9,908 nucleotides of DNA, from assembly GCA_026125925.1 (NCBI GenBank), contig JAHCKF010000096.1, forward strand, positions 1 to 9,908, read 5' to 3'. A model generated the notes under the pieces. That model had not been told where the DNA came from and searched no databases. It was given only the letters and a program-made list of their open reading frames with translations. Both the position numbers and the translations under genes were made by a program. The DNA is from Pseudolabrys sp. Its GTDB lineage: Bacteria; Pseudomonadota; Alphaproteobacteria; Rhizobiales; Xanthobacteraceae. Each line of letters opens with the position of its first letter. The stretch's first letter is position 1. This document shows positions 1 through 7,439 of the stretch, in pieces.

Positions 1-553
1 TCTTCGCTCTCGGATTGTGCTCGAATAGGATGAGCAGCGCTTCTTCATCGCTGTGCGCATGCAAGTAGAGATCGTTGGCGACGGCGAAATCGACGATCCG
101 CTTGACGATCGGATTCCAGGCCGACTTTCCGTAAAGATGGAATTCGCCAATGCCGCGGTAATAGCCGCGCTTGTACTCCTGCTCGATGAGCTCGATGCTG
201 AGCGGATCGCCGAACCAGGTCTGGATGTCGGCGCGCACGCGGTAAGGGCGAATGAACGGCACCACCCACAGGCCCGGTGCTTTTCCGTCCTTTTGCGCCT
301 CCATCAATTGGTGCGTGCCCTTGTTCGGGCGGCTGGTGGCAAGGATGCCCTTGACGTGGTTGCGGCCGAAGACCTCGATCACCTTGTCGAGCGAATAGAA
401 CGGATTGGGCTCCTGGTTGTAGTGCATGTGGGCGTCGAAGATCGGCATCGTCGCCGCATCCTGCGCCATCGCCCGCGTCCGTCCCGGCAAGCTCATCAAC
501 ACGAGCCCCGCGAGCGCCAGAGCCGCCAGGAAAATCAGCCGTTCGAACCGCAT
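1..553 (-). CDS. Exported amidohydrolase-family protein, N-terminal part (cut by window edge)
   Basis: 184 N-terminal residues are visible; the gene runs off the left edge. Residues 1-30 look like a Sec signal peptide: a charged start (MRFER), a hydrophobic core of about 19 residues, then an AMA-Q cleavage-like site near residue 30, so the product is probably periplasmic. The mature part begins IFDAHMHYN (H42-x-H44), the metal-binding His-x-His of the amidohydrolase TIM-barrel fold. A GIGEFHLYG segment (E137, H139) recalls the bridging-Glu strand of TatD or amidohydrolase-2 enzymes, and LHAHSDE (H165, H167) looks like a later metal-ligand strand. The start is chosen because GGGGAGGG lies 6 nt upstream and the signal peptide begins there. 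The gene is downstream of aspS on the same strand, 92 nt away, with a hairpin between. The substrate is unknown. A hydrolase or decarboxylase of the amidohydrolase-2 group are both possible. The fold is fairly sure; the specific function is not assigned. Confidence 0.8.
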   Translation of the reverse strand, partial: MRFERLIFLAALALAGLVLMSLPGRTRAMAQDAATMPIFDAHMHYNQEPNPFYSLDKVIEVFGRNHVKGILATSRPNKGTHQLMEAQKDGKAPGLWVVPFIRPYRVRADIQTWFGDPLSIELIEQEYKRGYYRGIGEFHLYGKSAWNPIVKRIVDFAVANDLYLHAHSDEEALLILFEHNPRAK

Positions 554-559
554 GCATCG

Positions 560-567
560 CCCTCCCC
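560..567 (-). promoter_or_regulatory. Shine-Dalgarno site of the amidohydrolase gene
   Basis: GGGGAGGG on the minus strand lies 6 nt before the ATG at 553. It supports that start over the out-of-frame ATG four bases upstream (at 557). Confidence 0.6.
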
Positions 568-593
568 GACTGGCAGGAGCATATCATCCGCTC

Positions 594-613
594 GTCCCCG
601 CGAAAGCGGGGAC
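594..613. repeat. Perfect palindrome GTCCCCGC-GAAA-GCGGGGAC
   Basis: An 8-bp perfect stem around a GAAA loop (TTTC on the other strand) lies in the 92-nt gap between the aspS stop and the start of the amidohydrolase gene. It resembles the short GC-rich palindromes with a CGCGAAAGCG core that recur between genes in many alphaproteobacteria. It could act as an RNA hairpin that ends or stabilises the aspS transcript. There is no T-run beside it, so a classical intrinsic terminator is not supported. The structure is seen directly; the family and role are inferred. Confidence 0.7.
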
Positions 614-645
614 CCACTCAGCAGGACGAGGGCTTGGCGGCCGCC

Positions 646-2445
646 TTACTTCTTCGGCAAATCGAGCCGGATGCTCAGTTCCTTGAGCTGCTTCGGCGTC
701 ACCTCGGCCGGCGCGCCCATCATCAGGTCTTCGGCCTTCTGGTTCATCGGGAACAGCACGACCTCGCGCAGGTTCTGTTCGCCGGCGAGCAGCATGACGA
801 TGCGGTCGATGCCGGGGGCGATGCCGCCGTGCGGCGGCGCACCGAGTTCGAAGGCATGCAGCATGCCGCCGAACTTCTCCTCGAGCACGGCTTCCGGATA
901 GCCGGCGATGGCGAAGGCCTTCTTCATCACGTCGGGGCGATGGTTACGGATGGCGCCCGACGACAATTCGACGCCGTTGCAGACGATGTCGTACTGGAAG
1001 GCCTTGATGGCGAGCAGCTTGTCGTGGTCGTTCGGATCGAGCTTGAGGAAATCCTCGACCGGCATGTTCGGCATCGAGAACGGGTTGTGCGAGAAGTCGA
1101 TCTTCTTCTCTTCCTCGTTCCACTCGAACATCGGGAAATCGACGATCCAGCACAGGTCGAAACGGTCCTGCGCGATCAGGTTCAGCTCTTCGCCGACGCG
1201 GGTGCGCGCGAGGCCGGCGAACTTGACCAAATCCTTCGGCTTGCCGGCGACGAAGAACACCGCGTCACCGACGCCGAGGCCCATCTGCTCGGCGATCTGC
1301 TTGGTGCGCTCGGGGCCAATGTTCTTGGCGAGCGGACCCGCGCCGCCCTCCTCGCCTTCGCGCCAGAAGATGTAGCCGAGGCCCGGCTGACCCTCGCCCT
1401 GCGCCCACGAATTCATGCGGTCGCAGAAAGCGCGGTTGCCGCCGCCCGGAGCCGGTATCGCCCAAACGGCGTTGCCGGACGTCTCCAGGATGCGCGCGAA
1501 GATCTTGAAGCCGGATTCCTTGAACGCGGCGCTGACGTCCTGCATCACCACCGGGTTGCGCAAGTCGGGCTTGTCGGAGCCGTATTTCGACATCGCCTCG
1601 GCGAAGGGGATCATCGGGAATTTTGGCGTGACTTTCTTGCCTTCGCCGAATTCCTCGAACACGCCGCGGATCACCGGCTCGACCGCGTCGAAGACGTCCT
1701 GCTGCGTGACGAAGCTCATCTCCAGATCGAGCTGGTAGAACTCGCCCGGCGAGCGGTCGGCGCGCGCATCCTCGTCGCGGAAGCACGGCGCGATCTGGAA
1801 GTAACGGTCGAAGCCCGCGACCATGATCAGCTGCTTGAACTGCTGCGGCGCCTGCGGCAGCGCGTAGAACTTGCCGGGATGGATGCGCGACGGCACCAGA
1901 TAATCGCGCGCGCCTTCCGGCGACGACGCGGTGAGGATCGGCGTCTGGAATTCGAAGAAGCCGCCGTCCTTCATGCGCTTGCGGATCGAGTCGATGACGC
2001 GGCCGCGCAGCATGATGTTGTTGTGCAGCTTCTCGCGGCGCAGATCGAGGAAGCGATACTTGAGGCGGATTTCTTCCGGATATTCCTGATCGCCGAACAC
2101 CGGCATCGGCAGTTCGCCGGCGGCGCTGAGCACCTCGATGTCGGACACATAGACCTCGACCTGGCCGGTCGGCAGATCGGCGTTCTCGGTGCCGGCCGGG
2201 CGCTTGCGCACCTTGCCGTCGATGCGGACCACCCATTCCGAGCGCAGTTGCTCGGCCTGCTTGAACGCCTTGGAATCCGGATCGCACACCACCTGGGTCA
2301 GGCCGTAATGGTCGCGCAAATCGATGAACAGTACGCCACCATGGTCCCGAATGCGGTGGCACCAGCCCGACAGGCGCACGTCCTTGCCGATATCGGTCTC
2401 GCGCAACGCGCCGCAAGTATGTGAACGATAGCGATGCAATGACAT
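646..2445 (-). CDS. aspS: Aspartyl-tRNA synthetase, probably non-discriminating (Asp/Asn)
   Basis: A class II aminoacyl-tRNA synthetase that charges tRNA with aspartate in the cytoplasm. At 599 aa it is the usual bacterial length. An OB-fold anticodon-binding domain covers about residues 1-107 (HRYRSHTCG, then [11 protein letters not shown]). The catalytic core follows, with motif 2 near 221-240 ([18 protein letters not shown]) and motif 3 near 540-549 (GGIAPGIDR). The bacterial GAD insertion lies at roughly 305-420. The motif 2 loop has one extra residue compared with the E. coli pattern RADRQPEF, which I believe is usual in alphaproteobacteria. His30 and Gly85 sit where non-discriminating enzymes carry His and Gly and E. 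coli carries Asn and Lys, so it probably also charges tRNA-Asn for GatCAB amidation. The frame stays open for 109 codons upstream, but homology begins only here. The ATG at 2445 gives MSLHRYRSH; the TTG two codons later would give the family-typical M-HRYRSH, so the true start may be 2439. The gene is divergent from the thiamine enzyme. Confidence 0.97.
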   Translation of the reverse strand: MSLHRYRSHTCGALRETDIGKDVRLSGWCHRIRDHGGVLFIDLRDHYGLTQVVCDPDSKAFKQAEQLRSEWVVRIDGKVRKRPAGTENADLPTGQVEVYVSDIEVLSAAGELPMPVFGDQEYPEEIRLKYRFLDLRREKLHNNIMLRGRVIDSIRKRMKDGGFFEFQTPILTASSPEGARDYLVPSRIHPGKFYALPQAPQQFKQLIMVAGFDRYFQIAPCFRDEDARADRSPGEFYQLDLEMSFVTQQDVFDAVEPVIRGVFEEFGEGKKVTPKFPMIPFAEAMSKYGSDKPDLRNPVVMQDVSAAFKESGFKIFARILETSGNAVWAIPAPGGGNRAFCDRMNSWAQGEGQPGLGYIFWREGEEGGAGPLAKNIGPERTKQIAEQMGLGVGDAVFFVAGKPKDLVKFAGLARTRVGEELNLIAQDRFDLCWIVDFPMFEWNEEEKKIDFSHNPFSMPNMPVEDFLKLDPNDHDKLLAIKAFQYDIVCNGVELSSGAIRNHRPDVMKKAFAIAGYPEAVLEEKFGGMLHAFELGAPPHGGIAPGIDRIVMLLAGEQNLREVVLFPMNQKAEDLMMGAPAEVTPKQLKELSIRLDLPKK

Positions 2446-2491
2446 TCGGGCGGTTCCGGCAGCCGATTCAGGGGGTGGGTGGAGGCGCGCG

Positions 2492-2520
2492 AAAAACGCA
2501 TGGGGGGTGCCCTTTGTCAA
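2492..2520 (-). promoter_or_regulatory. Candidate aspS promoter (-35 and weak -10)
   Basis: On the minus strand a perfect TTGACA (2520 to 2515), preceded by CC as in many alphaproteobacterial sigma-70 promoters, is followed after 17 nt by GTTTTT (2497 to 2492) in the -10 position. The -10 is a poor match to TATAAT. The placement would give a leader of about 40 nt before the aspS ATG. The hexamers are seen directly; promoter activity is inferred. Confidence 0.4.
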
Positions 2521-2550
2521 GGCGAGGCCCGGTTTTGCCGCATGGCTGGC

Positions 2551-2568
2551 CGGATTTCGCGAAATCCG
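2551..2568. promoter_or_regulatory. Perfect 18-bp palindrome, candidate operator between divergent genes
   Basis: CGGATTTCGCGAAATCCG reads identically on both strands with no spacer. It lies 58 nt upstream of the thiamine-enzyme ATG and 105 nt upstream of the aspS ATG, just upstream of the candidate aspS -35. Perfect symmetry and an AT-containing core within a GC-rich gap fit a dimeric regulator site better than a terminator, because it sits upstream of both genes. No regulator gene is visible in the window, so the binding protein is unknown. Confidence 0.5.
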
Positions 2569-2626
2569 AGCCTCGACAGACTCGAACCAATCTGCACACT
2601 CGGTCCGGCACGAGGTACCGCGTTCG

Positions 2627-4348
2627 ATGTCAAAATCCGCCGCCAAAAAGGCCGCTCGCAAGACCGCTCCAAAGGCCCTGCAAAAGACCGCCAAAAAGGC
2701 CAAGGCCGCGGTCACCGAGCTCTCCACGGGTGAGGCCACCGTCGAGACCCTGCTGAGCCACGGCATTCGCACCGTCTATGCCCTGCCCGGGGTCCATAAC
2801 GACCACCTTTTCGATGCCTTCGCGCGCGCCGGCGACCGGCTGTCGGTCGTCCATACCCGTCACGAACAGGGCGCGGGCTACATGGCGCTCGGCGCGGCGC
2901 TGGCGACCGGCAAGCCGCAGACCTATTCGGTCGTCCCCGGACCGGGCCTCTTGAACTCCGGCGCCGCGCTTTTAACAGCGTATGGCATGTACGCTCCAGT
3001 TCTCGCCATGATCGGCCAGATTCCGGCGCAAGCCATTGGCCGCAATCAGGGTCACCTGCATGAGATCAAGGACCAGGCGGGAATTGTCTCCCGCCTGGTG
3101 GATCATGCCGTCCTTATCAAAGGCCCGGCCGAGGCCCCGGCCAAGGTCGCCAAGGCCATCCGGTCGATGGCTGAGGGCCGGCGCGGCCCGGCGGCGCTGG
3201 AATGCGCCATCAATGTGTGGGGTGAACGCGGCCCGGTCGGCCCGATTCCGGCGCCGATGCCGCCGCGCCAGTCCCGCCTCGACGAGGACAAGGTCCGCAA
3301 GGCGGCCAAATTGCTCGGCAAGTCCAGGCGCATCCTGATCGTCGCCGGCGCCGGCGCGCAGGACGCCTCGCCGGAAGTCACCCAGCTCTCCGACATGCTG
3401 CAGGCCCCGGTCCTATCCTACCGCCGAGGACCGGGCGTTCTCGACGGCCGCAGCCCGTTCAGCGTCAACCTGCCCCTCGGTCATGAACTGTGGGCCGAGG
3501 CCGATGCCGTGCTGGCGGTCGGCACGCGGCTGTTCGCGCCGGTGCTGCAATGGGGCATCGACCGCGACCTCAAGGTCGTCAATGTCAACGCCACCGCGGA
3601 CGAGGCCGCGAAGATGCACAAGCCCGACGTCACGCTGATCGGCGACGCCGCCCCGGTGCTGCGCCGCCTGATCGCGGCCTTGGAGACCGCCAACGCCAAA
3701 CGCGCCTCCCGCGACGACGAAATGCGCGAGCGCCAGGCCAAAATGCGGGCCCGACTCGCCAAGCTGGCGCCGCAGCTCGCCTTCCTGGACGCCATCCGCG
3801 CCGAATTGCCGGAGGACGGCATCCTGGTCGATGAGGTGACGCAGGTCGGCTTCGCCGCCCGCCTCGCCTTCCCGGTCTACAAGCCGCGCACTTTCCTGTC
3901 GCCGGGCTATCAGGACAATCTCGGCTGGGGCTTTGCCACCGCGCTCGGCGCCCAGCACGCCCGCCCCGACGTGCCGGTGCTGTCGATCAACGGCGACGGC
4001 GGCTTCATGTTCACCGCCAACGAGATGGCGACCGCGATCCGCCACCGCATCCCGTTGACCGCCATCGTCTTCGCCGACGGCGCCTTCGGCAATGTGCGCC
4101 GCATCCAGCAGGAGCAGTTCGGTAACCGCGTGATCGCCTCGGACCTCGCCAACCCCGATTTCGTGAAGTTCGCCGAGGCTTTCGGCGCCCGCGGCCTGCG
4201 CGCTCGCGACCCGCAGGAATTACGCTTTGCCTTGCGGGAGAGTTTTGCGGTACGCGAACCCACCTTGATCGAGGTCCCGGTCGGCGCCATGCCGAGCCCG
4301 TGGGAATTCATCCATATGCCGCGGGTGCGCGGCAAAGCCAGACGTTAG
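2627..4348 (+). CDS. Thiamine-diphosphate-dependent enzyme, acetolactate synthase-like, substrate unknown
   Basis: At 573 aa this has the three-domain layout of the acetolactate synthase, benzoylformate decarboxylase and oxalyl-CoA decarboxylase superfamily. The N-terminal PYR domain (about 34-200) carries the catalytic glutamate in [12 protein letters not shown] (Glu80) and the VVPGPG segment. A central domain covers about 220-350, and a C-terminal PP domain covers about 385-555 with the diphosphate/metal motif INGDGGF (Asp457). The second metal ligand, 27 residues on, is Asp484 ([11 protein letters not shown]) where most relatives have Asn. Residues 1-28 form an Ala/Lys-rich basic tail (10 Lys/Arg) outside the fold. 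The frame is open upstream to 2507, but the ATG at 2627 has GAGG 11 nt before it and yields this compact tail, so I prefer it. It heads a likely operon with rnd. No regulatory-subunit gene (ilvH-like) adjoins, which argues against a biosynthetic acetolactate synthase. The family is sure; the reaction is not assigned. Confidence 0.88.
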   Translation: MSKSAAKKAARKTAPKALQKTAKKAKAAVTELSTGEATVETLLSHGIRTVYALPGVHNDHLFDAFARAGDRLSVVHTRHEQGAGYMALGAALATGKPQTYSVVPGPGLLNSGAALLTAYGMYAPVLAMIGQIPAQAIGRNQGHLHEIKDQAGIVSRLVDHAVLIKGPAEAPAKVAKAIRSMAEGRRGPAALECAINVWGERGPVGPIPAPMPPRQSRLDEDKVRKAAKLLGKSRRILIVAGAGAQDASPEVTQLSDMLQAPVLSYRRGPGVLDGRSPFSVNLPLGHELWAEADAVLAVGTRLFAPVLQWGIDRDLKVVNVNATADEAAKMHKPDVTLIGDAAPVLRRLIAALETANAKRASRDDEMRERQAKMRARLAKLAPQLAFLDAIRAELPEDGILVDEVTQVGFAARLAFPVYKPRTFLSPGYQDNLGWGFATALGAQHARPDVPVLSINGDGGFMFTANEMATAIRHRIPLTAIVFADGAFGNVRRIQQEQFGNRVIASDLANPDFVKFAEAFGARGLRARDPQELRFALRESFAVREPTLIEVPVGAMPSPWEFIHMPRVRGKARR

Positions 4349-4353
4349 CCCCG

Positions 4354-4370
4354 GTGCGTGCTGAACGCAC
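4354..4370 (+). other. Small inverted repeat in the thiamine-enzyme/rnd gap
   Basis: GTGCGT-GCTGA-ACGCAC forms a 6-bp stem with a 5-nt loop, 5 nt after the thiamine-enzyme stop and 26 nt before the rnd start. No T-run follows, so it is not a convincing terminator. It may be an mRNA processing or stability element, or chance. Confidence 0.35.
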
Positions 4371-4395
4371 ACCAAGAAGTCAGGTACCCGCCCGA

Positions 4396-5547
4396 ATGTC
4401 TCCCCTGATTACGACGTCCGCCGACCTCGCCGCCGTCTGCGAGCGCATGGCGCGCCACGAATTCGTCACCGTCGACACCGAATTCCTGCGCGAGACGACG
4501 TACTATCCGCTGCTCTGCGTCGCGCAGATGGCGACCGACGACGAAGCCGTCGTAATCGACGCCCTTGCGCCGGGCATCGACCTGACGCCGTTCTATCAGC
4601 TCATGGCCAATGAGAAGGTGATGAAGGTGTTCCATGCCGCGCGGCAGGACATCGAAATCCTCTGGAACATGGCCAAGACCATTCCGCACCCGATAGTGGA
4701 CACGCAGGTCGCGGCGATGGTGCTCGGCTATGGCGACAGCATTTCCTACGACCAGCTCGTGCAGCGCATCACCGGCGACGTACTCGACAAGTCCAACCGC
4801 TTCACCGACTGGACGCGCCGGCCGCTGACCGACGCGCAGGTGACCTACGCGCTCTCCGACGTCACGCATCTGCGCGCCGTCTATCTCAAGCTCGCCGCCG
4901 ACCTCGCCAAACGCGGCCGCGCCACCTGGGTCGAGGCCGAGATGGGCGTCCTCACCTCGCCCGAGACCTATCGCATGGATCCCGAGCGCGCCTGGGAGCG
5001 GCTGCGCACGCGGGCGCGCAAGCCGAAGGAACTGGCGGTGCTGATGGAAGTCGCGGCCTGGCGCGAGCGTGAGGCGCAGACCCGCGACGTGCCGCGTTCG
5101 CGCGTCCTCAAGGACGACGTCGTCGGCGATATCGCGACGCAGGCACCGACCACTATCGAGAAGCTCGGCCATCTGCGCTCGCTGCCCAAGGGCTTCGAGC
5201 GTTCGCGCTGGGGCGAACAGATTGTCGAGGCCGTCGCGCGGGGCCTGGCGCGCGATCCGAAGACGCTGCCGCGCTTCGAGCGCTCGCGGCCGGCGCCGAA
5301 CGGTGCCGCCATTGTCGAACTCCTCAAAGTGCTGTTGCGCATGACGTCGGAGAGTCACGCCGTGGCCGCCAAGGTCATCGCCACCGTCGATGACCTCGAG
5401 CGCATCGCCGCCGACGATAACGCCGACGTCGCGGCGCTCAAAGGCTGGCGCCGCGAGCTGTTCGGCGAGAAAGCGCTGGCGCTGAAGCACGGCAAGCTGG
5501 CGCTGGCGGTCGAGAAGAGCCGCGTCATCACTGTCGACAAGAGCTGA
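4396..5547 (+). CDS. rnd: Ribonuclease D (3'-5' exoribonuclease)
   Basis: At 383 aa this is the usual RNase D length. RNase D trims 3' ends of tRNA precursors and other structured RNAs in the cytoplasm. The DEDDy exonuclease domain fills about residues 1-175 with all five catalytic residues: Asp27 and Glu29 in VDTEF, Asp85 in [11 protein letters not shown], and Tyr151 and Asp155 in YALSDV. An HRDC nucleic-acid-binding domain follows at about 205-285 ([19 protein letters not shown] and onward), and a second helical HRDC-like region fills the C-terminus. The ATG at 4396 is chosen over the upstream in-frame ATG at 4300 because the earlier one overlaps the thiamine-enzyme gene and the family N-terminus begins here; AGGT lies 10 nt upstream. 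The gene follows the thiamine enzyme by 47 nt and precedes pxpA by only 4 nt, so it is probably inside an operon. Confidence 0.96.
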   Translation: MSPLITTSADLAAVCERMARHEFVTVDTEFLRETTYYPLLCVAQMATDDEAVVIDALAPGIDLTPFYQLMANEKVMKVFHAARQDIEILWNMAKTIPHPIVDTQVAAMVLGYGDSISYDQLVQRITGDVLDKSNRFTDWTRRPLTDAQVTYALSDVTHLRAVYLKLAADLAKRGRATWVEAEMGVLTSPETYRMDPERAWERLRTRARKPKELAVLMEVAAWREREAQTRDVPRSRVLKDDVVGDIATQAPTTIEKLGHLRSLPKGFERSRWGEQIVEAVARGLARDPKTLPRFERSRPAPNGAAIVELLKVLLRMTSESHAVAAKVIATVDDLERIAADDNADVAALKGWRRELFGEKALALKHGKLALAVEKSRVITVDKS

Positions 5548-5551
5548 GCCG

Positions 5552-6319
5552 GTGGCGGCGTCGATCGACATCAACGGCGACGCCGGCGAGAGCTACGGCC
5601 GCTGGACGCTCGGTGACGACGCCTCGTTCCTGCCGCATGTCTCCTCGGTCAACATCGCCTGCGGCTTTCACGGCGGCGATCCCTCGACCATGCGCGCCAC
5701 GGTGCGCATCGCCAAAGAAGCCGGCATCGCCATCGGCGCGCATCCGTCGTTTCCGGATCTGATGGGCTTCGGCCGGCGGATGATGAGCATTGCGCCAGAG
5801 GAAATGGCCGATGCCACGCTTTACCAGCTCGGCGCGCTGACGGCGATCGCGCGCTCCGAGGGCATGAGCCTCGCCCACGTCAAGCCGCACGGCGCGTTCT
5901 ACAAGGCCTGCTCGCTCGACGTGAACCTGTCGAAGGCCATCGGCGCCGCCGTTGCCGCCTATGATCCGAAGCTTTATCTGGTTCTGCTCGCCGGCCCGGG
6001 CGCCGATGCCGCGGAGCAAGCCGGCGCCCGTGTCGCCCGCGAGGCCTTCGTCGATCTCGATTACGACGCCGATGGCGGCCTCATCATCGAGCGCGTCGCC
6101 CGCCAACGCGATCCTTCGCTCGTCGCCGAGCGGGCCCTCCGTATTGTACGCGAAGGCAAGCTAACCAAGATCGACGGCGCCGACATGGACGTGAAGGTCT
6201 CGACCTTGTGCCTGCATGGCGACCGGCCGAACTCGGCCGAAGTGGCGCGCGTCGTCAAACAGACGCTTCAAGCCAACGGTATCGCGGTGTCGCCGCTCGG
6301 CACGGAGCCTCGCGCATGA
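5552..6319 (+). CDS. pxpA: LamB/YcsF family protein, putative 5-oxoprolinase subunit A
   Basis: At 255 aa this matches the family length. PxpA works with PxpB and PxpC to cleave 5-oxoproline (pyroglutamate) to glutamate using ATP. Family motifs are present throughout: IDINGDAGESYGRWTLGDD at the start, NIACGFHGGDP (34-44), IGAHPSFPDLMGFGRR (61-76), AHVKPHGAFY (108-117) and the C-terminal TLCLHGD (218-224). The start is GTG at 5552, 4 nt after the rnd stop; there is no strong Shine-Dalgarno site, which fits translational coupling to rnd. Its last codons overlap the threonine aldolase start by 4 nt (ATGA). No pxpB or pxpC is present in the window, so the partners must lie elsewhere or this stand-alone member may do something else. 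Family assignment is firm; activity is inferred. Confidence 0.92.
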   Translation: MAASIDINGDAGESYGRWTLGDDASFLPHVSSVNIACGFHGGDPSTMRATVRIAKEAGIAIGAHPSFPDLMGFGRRMMSIAPEEMADATLYQLGALTAIARSEGMSLAHVKPHGAFYKACSLDVNLSKAIGAAVAAYDPKLYLVLLAGPGADAAEQAGARVAREAFVDLDYDADGGLIIERVARQRDPSLVAERALRIVREGKLTKIDGADMDVKVSTLCLHGDRPNSAEVARVVKQTLQANGIAVSPLGTEPRA

Positions 6320-7350
6320 ACTTCGCCAGCGACAATACTGCCGGCGTCGCACCGGAGATCATGGCGGCGCTTTCGCGCGCCAATGAAGGCTTTGCTCTCG
6401 GCTACGGCAATGACGACTGGACGCGCCGGGCCGAGAAGAAGTTCTGCGACCTGTTCAAGCGCGATGTCGCGGTGTTCCTGGTGCCGACCGGCACGGCCGC
6501 CAACGCCCTGGCATTGGCGCATGTGACGCCGCCCTGGGGCGCCGTGATTTGCCACGAGGTCGCGCATATTGCCGTGGACGAATGCGGCGCGCCGGAGTTC
6601 TTCGGCGGCGGCATCAAGCTCGTCACCCTCCCCGGCGCCAACGGCAAGCTCGACGCCGGCACCGTCCGGTCGCTGCTCGACAACAAGGCGGCCTGGGGCC
6701 CGCCGCATCACGTAACGCCGGCGGCCTTGTCGATATCGCAGGCCAGCGAAGCCGGCACCATCTATCGGCCGCAGGAAATCCGCGAGTTGGCCGACATCGC
6801 CCATGCTCATGGCGTCGCGCTGCACATGGACGGCGCGCGGTTCGGTAATGCGCTGGTGCGCATGAATGTGGCAGCGGACGACGCCACCTGGAAGTCCGGC
6901 GTGGACGTGCTGTCCTTCGGCGCGACCAAAGGCGGCGCGATGGGCGCCGAAGCCGTGATCTTCTTCGATCCCGAGCGCGCGGAGAATATGTCCGCGCGGC
7001 GCAAGCGTGGCGCGCAGCTCGCTTCCAAGCATCGTTTCATCGCCGCCCAGATGGAGGCGTATCTCGAGGACGGCCTGTGGCTGCGGCTGTGCCGCCACGC
7101 CAACGACATGGCCGACCGCCTGAGCGCCGGATTGACCGCTGCCGGTTTCGCGCCGCAATGGCCGGTCGAGGCCAATGAGGTGTTCGTCGTCCTGCCCGTC
7201 GCTTTGTGCGACAAACTGCAGGCCGCCGGCGCGGTGTTCTACCGGTGGAATGCCGATACGTCGGGCAACGTTGTCGTCCGGCTGGTGACGTCGTTTGCGA
7301 CGACGGCCGAGGACGTGGAGCGGTTTGTCGCGTTGGTCGGAGAAGGCTGA
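6316..7350 (+). CDS. ltaE: Low-specificity L-threonine aldolase (PLP enzyme)
   Basis: At 344 aa this is a fold-type I pyridoxal-phosphate enzyme of the threonine aldolase/beta-eliminating lyase family. It splits L-threonine or L-allo-threonine to glycine and acetaldehyde. The N-terminal FASDNTAGVAPEIM matches the family opening. GYGNDDWTRRAE (29-40) and PTGTAANALAL (57-67) line the cofactor site, and His80 (CHEVAHI) is in the position that stacks on PLP. MDGARFGNAL (171-180) supplies the Asp that binds the pyridine nitrogen (Asp172), and SFGATKGGAMGAEA (200-213) holds the Schiff-base lysine, Lys205. All expected residues are present. The ATG at 6316 overlaps the pxpA stop as ATGA, showing translational coupling; an earlier in-frame ATG at 6208 would overlap pxpA by over 100 nt and lies outside the homology. 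It is the last gene of the plus-strand operon. Stereospecificity cannot be read from sequence. Confidence 0.93.
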   Translation: MNFASDNTAGVAPEIMAALSRANEGFALGYGNDDWTRRAEKKFCDLFKRDVAVFLVPTGTAANALALAHVTPPWGAVICHEVAHIAVDECGAPEFFGGGIKLVTLPGANGKLDAGTVRSLLDNKAAWGPPHHVTPAALSISQASEAGTIYRPQEIRELADIAHAHGVALHMDGARFGNALVRMNVAADDATWKSGVDVLSFGATKGGAMGAEAVIFFDPERAENMSARRKRGAQLASKHRFIAAQMEAYLEDGLWLRLCRHANDMADRLSAGLTAAGFAPQWPVEANEVFVVLPVALCDKLQAAGAVFYRWNADTSGNVVVRLVTSFATTAEDVERFVALVGEG

Positions 7351-7364
7351 CATTGGAATAGCTT

Positions 7365-7414
7365 GTCCCGGGCGCTGCGCAGCGCGTTTTCGCGGTGCGC
7401 AGCAGAACCGGGAC
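7365..7414. repeat. Palindromic element 1 at the ltaE/ppx convergent junction
   Basis: Outer arms GTCCCGG (7365-7371) and CCGGGAC (7408-7414) are perfect complements. Inside, 7374-7386 pairs with 7391-7403 (12 of 13 bases) around a TTTT loop. It begins 14 nt after the ltaE stop. The style matches REP-like elements scattered through Bradyrhizobium-group genomes. It may end transcription from both sides or protect 3' ends. Structure is seen; function is inferred. Confidence 0.75.
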
Positions 7415-7439
7415 CGTCACAAAGTCGGAGCCGGCTACG

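Noticed and set aside
45..617. 190-codon minus-strand frame at the left edge
   Set aside because: It is a shifted frame of the amidohydrolase gene, whose true frame gives a signal peptide and metal-binding motifs.
634..2424. 596-codon open frame on the plus strand opposite aspS
   Set aside because: Its protein is Arg/Asp/Ala/Leu-rich with no recognisable domain and mirrors aspS codon bias in GC-rich DNA; aspS is certain.
2573..2601. Possible plus-strand promoter for the thiamine enzyme (TCGACA with ACACTC)
   Set aside because: The -10 hexamer does not resemble the consensus at any acceptable spacing; too weak to report.
2446..2772. 109-codon upstream extension of the aspS frame
   Set aside because: The extension crosses the divergent gap and the start of the thiamine-enzyme gene and has no AspRS homology; the domain starts at HRYRSH.
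4345..5574. 409-codon open frame on the minus strand opposite rnd
   Set aside because: Low-complexity Arg/Gly/Asp/Val composition typical of an antisense shadow; rnd has all its catalytic residues.
6268..7353. 361-codon minus-strand frame opposite ltaE
   Set aside because: No family features; explained by GC-rich third positions of ltaE.
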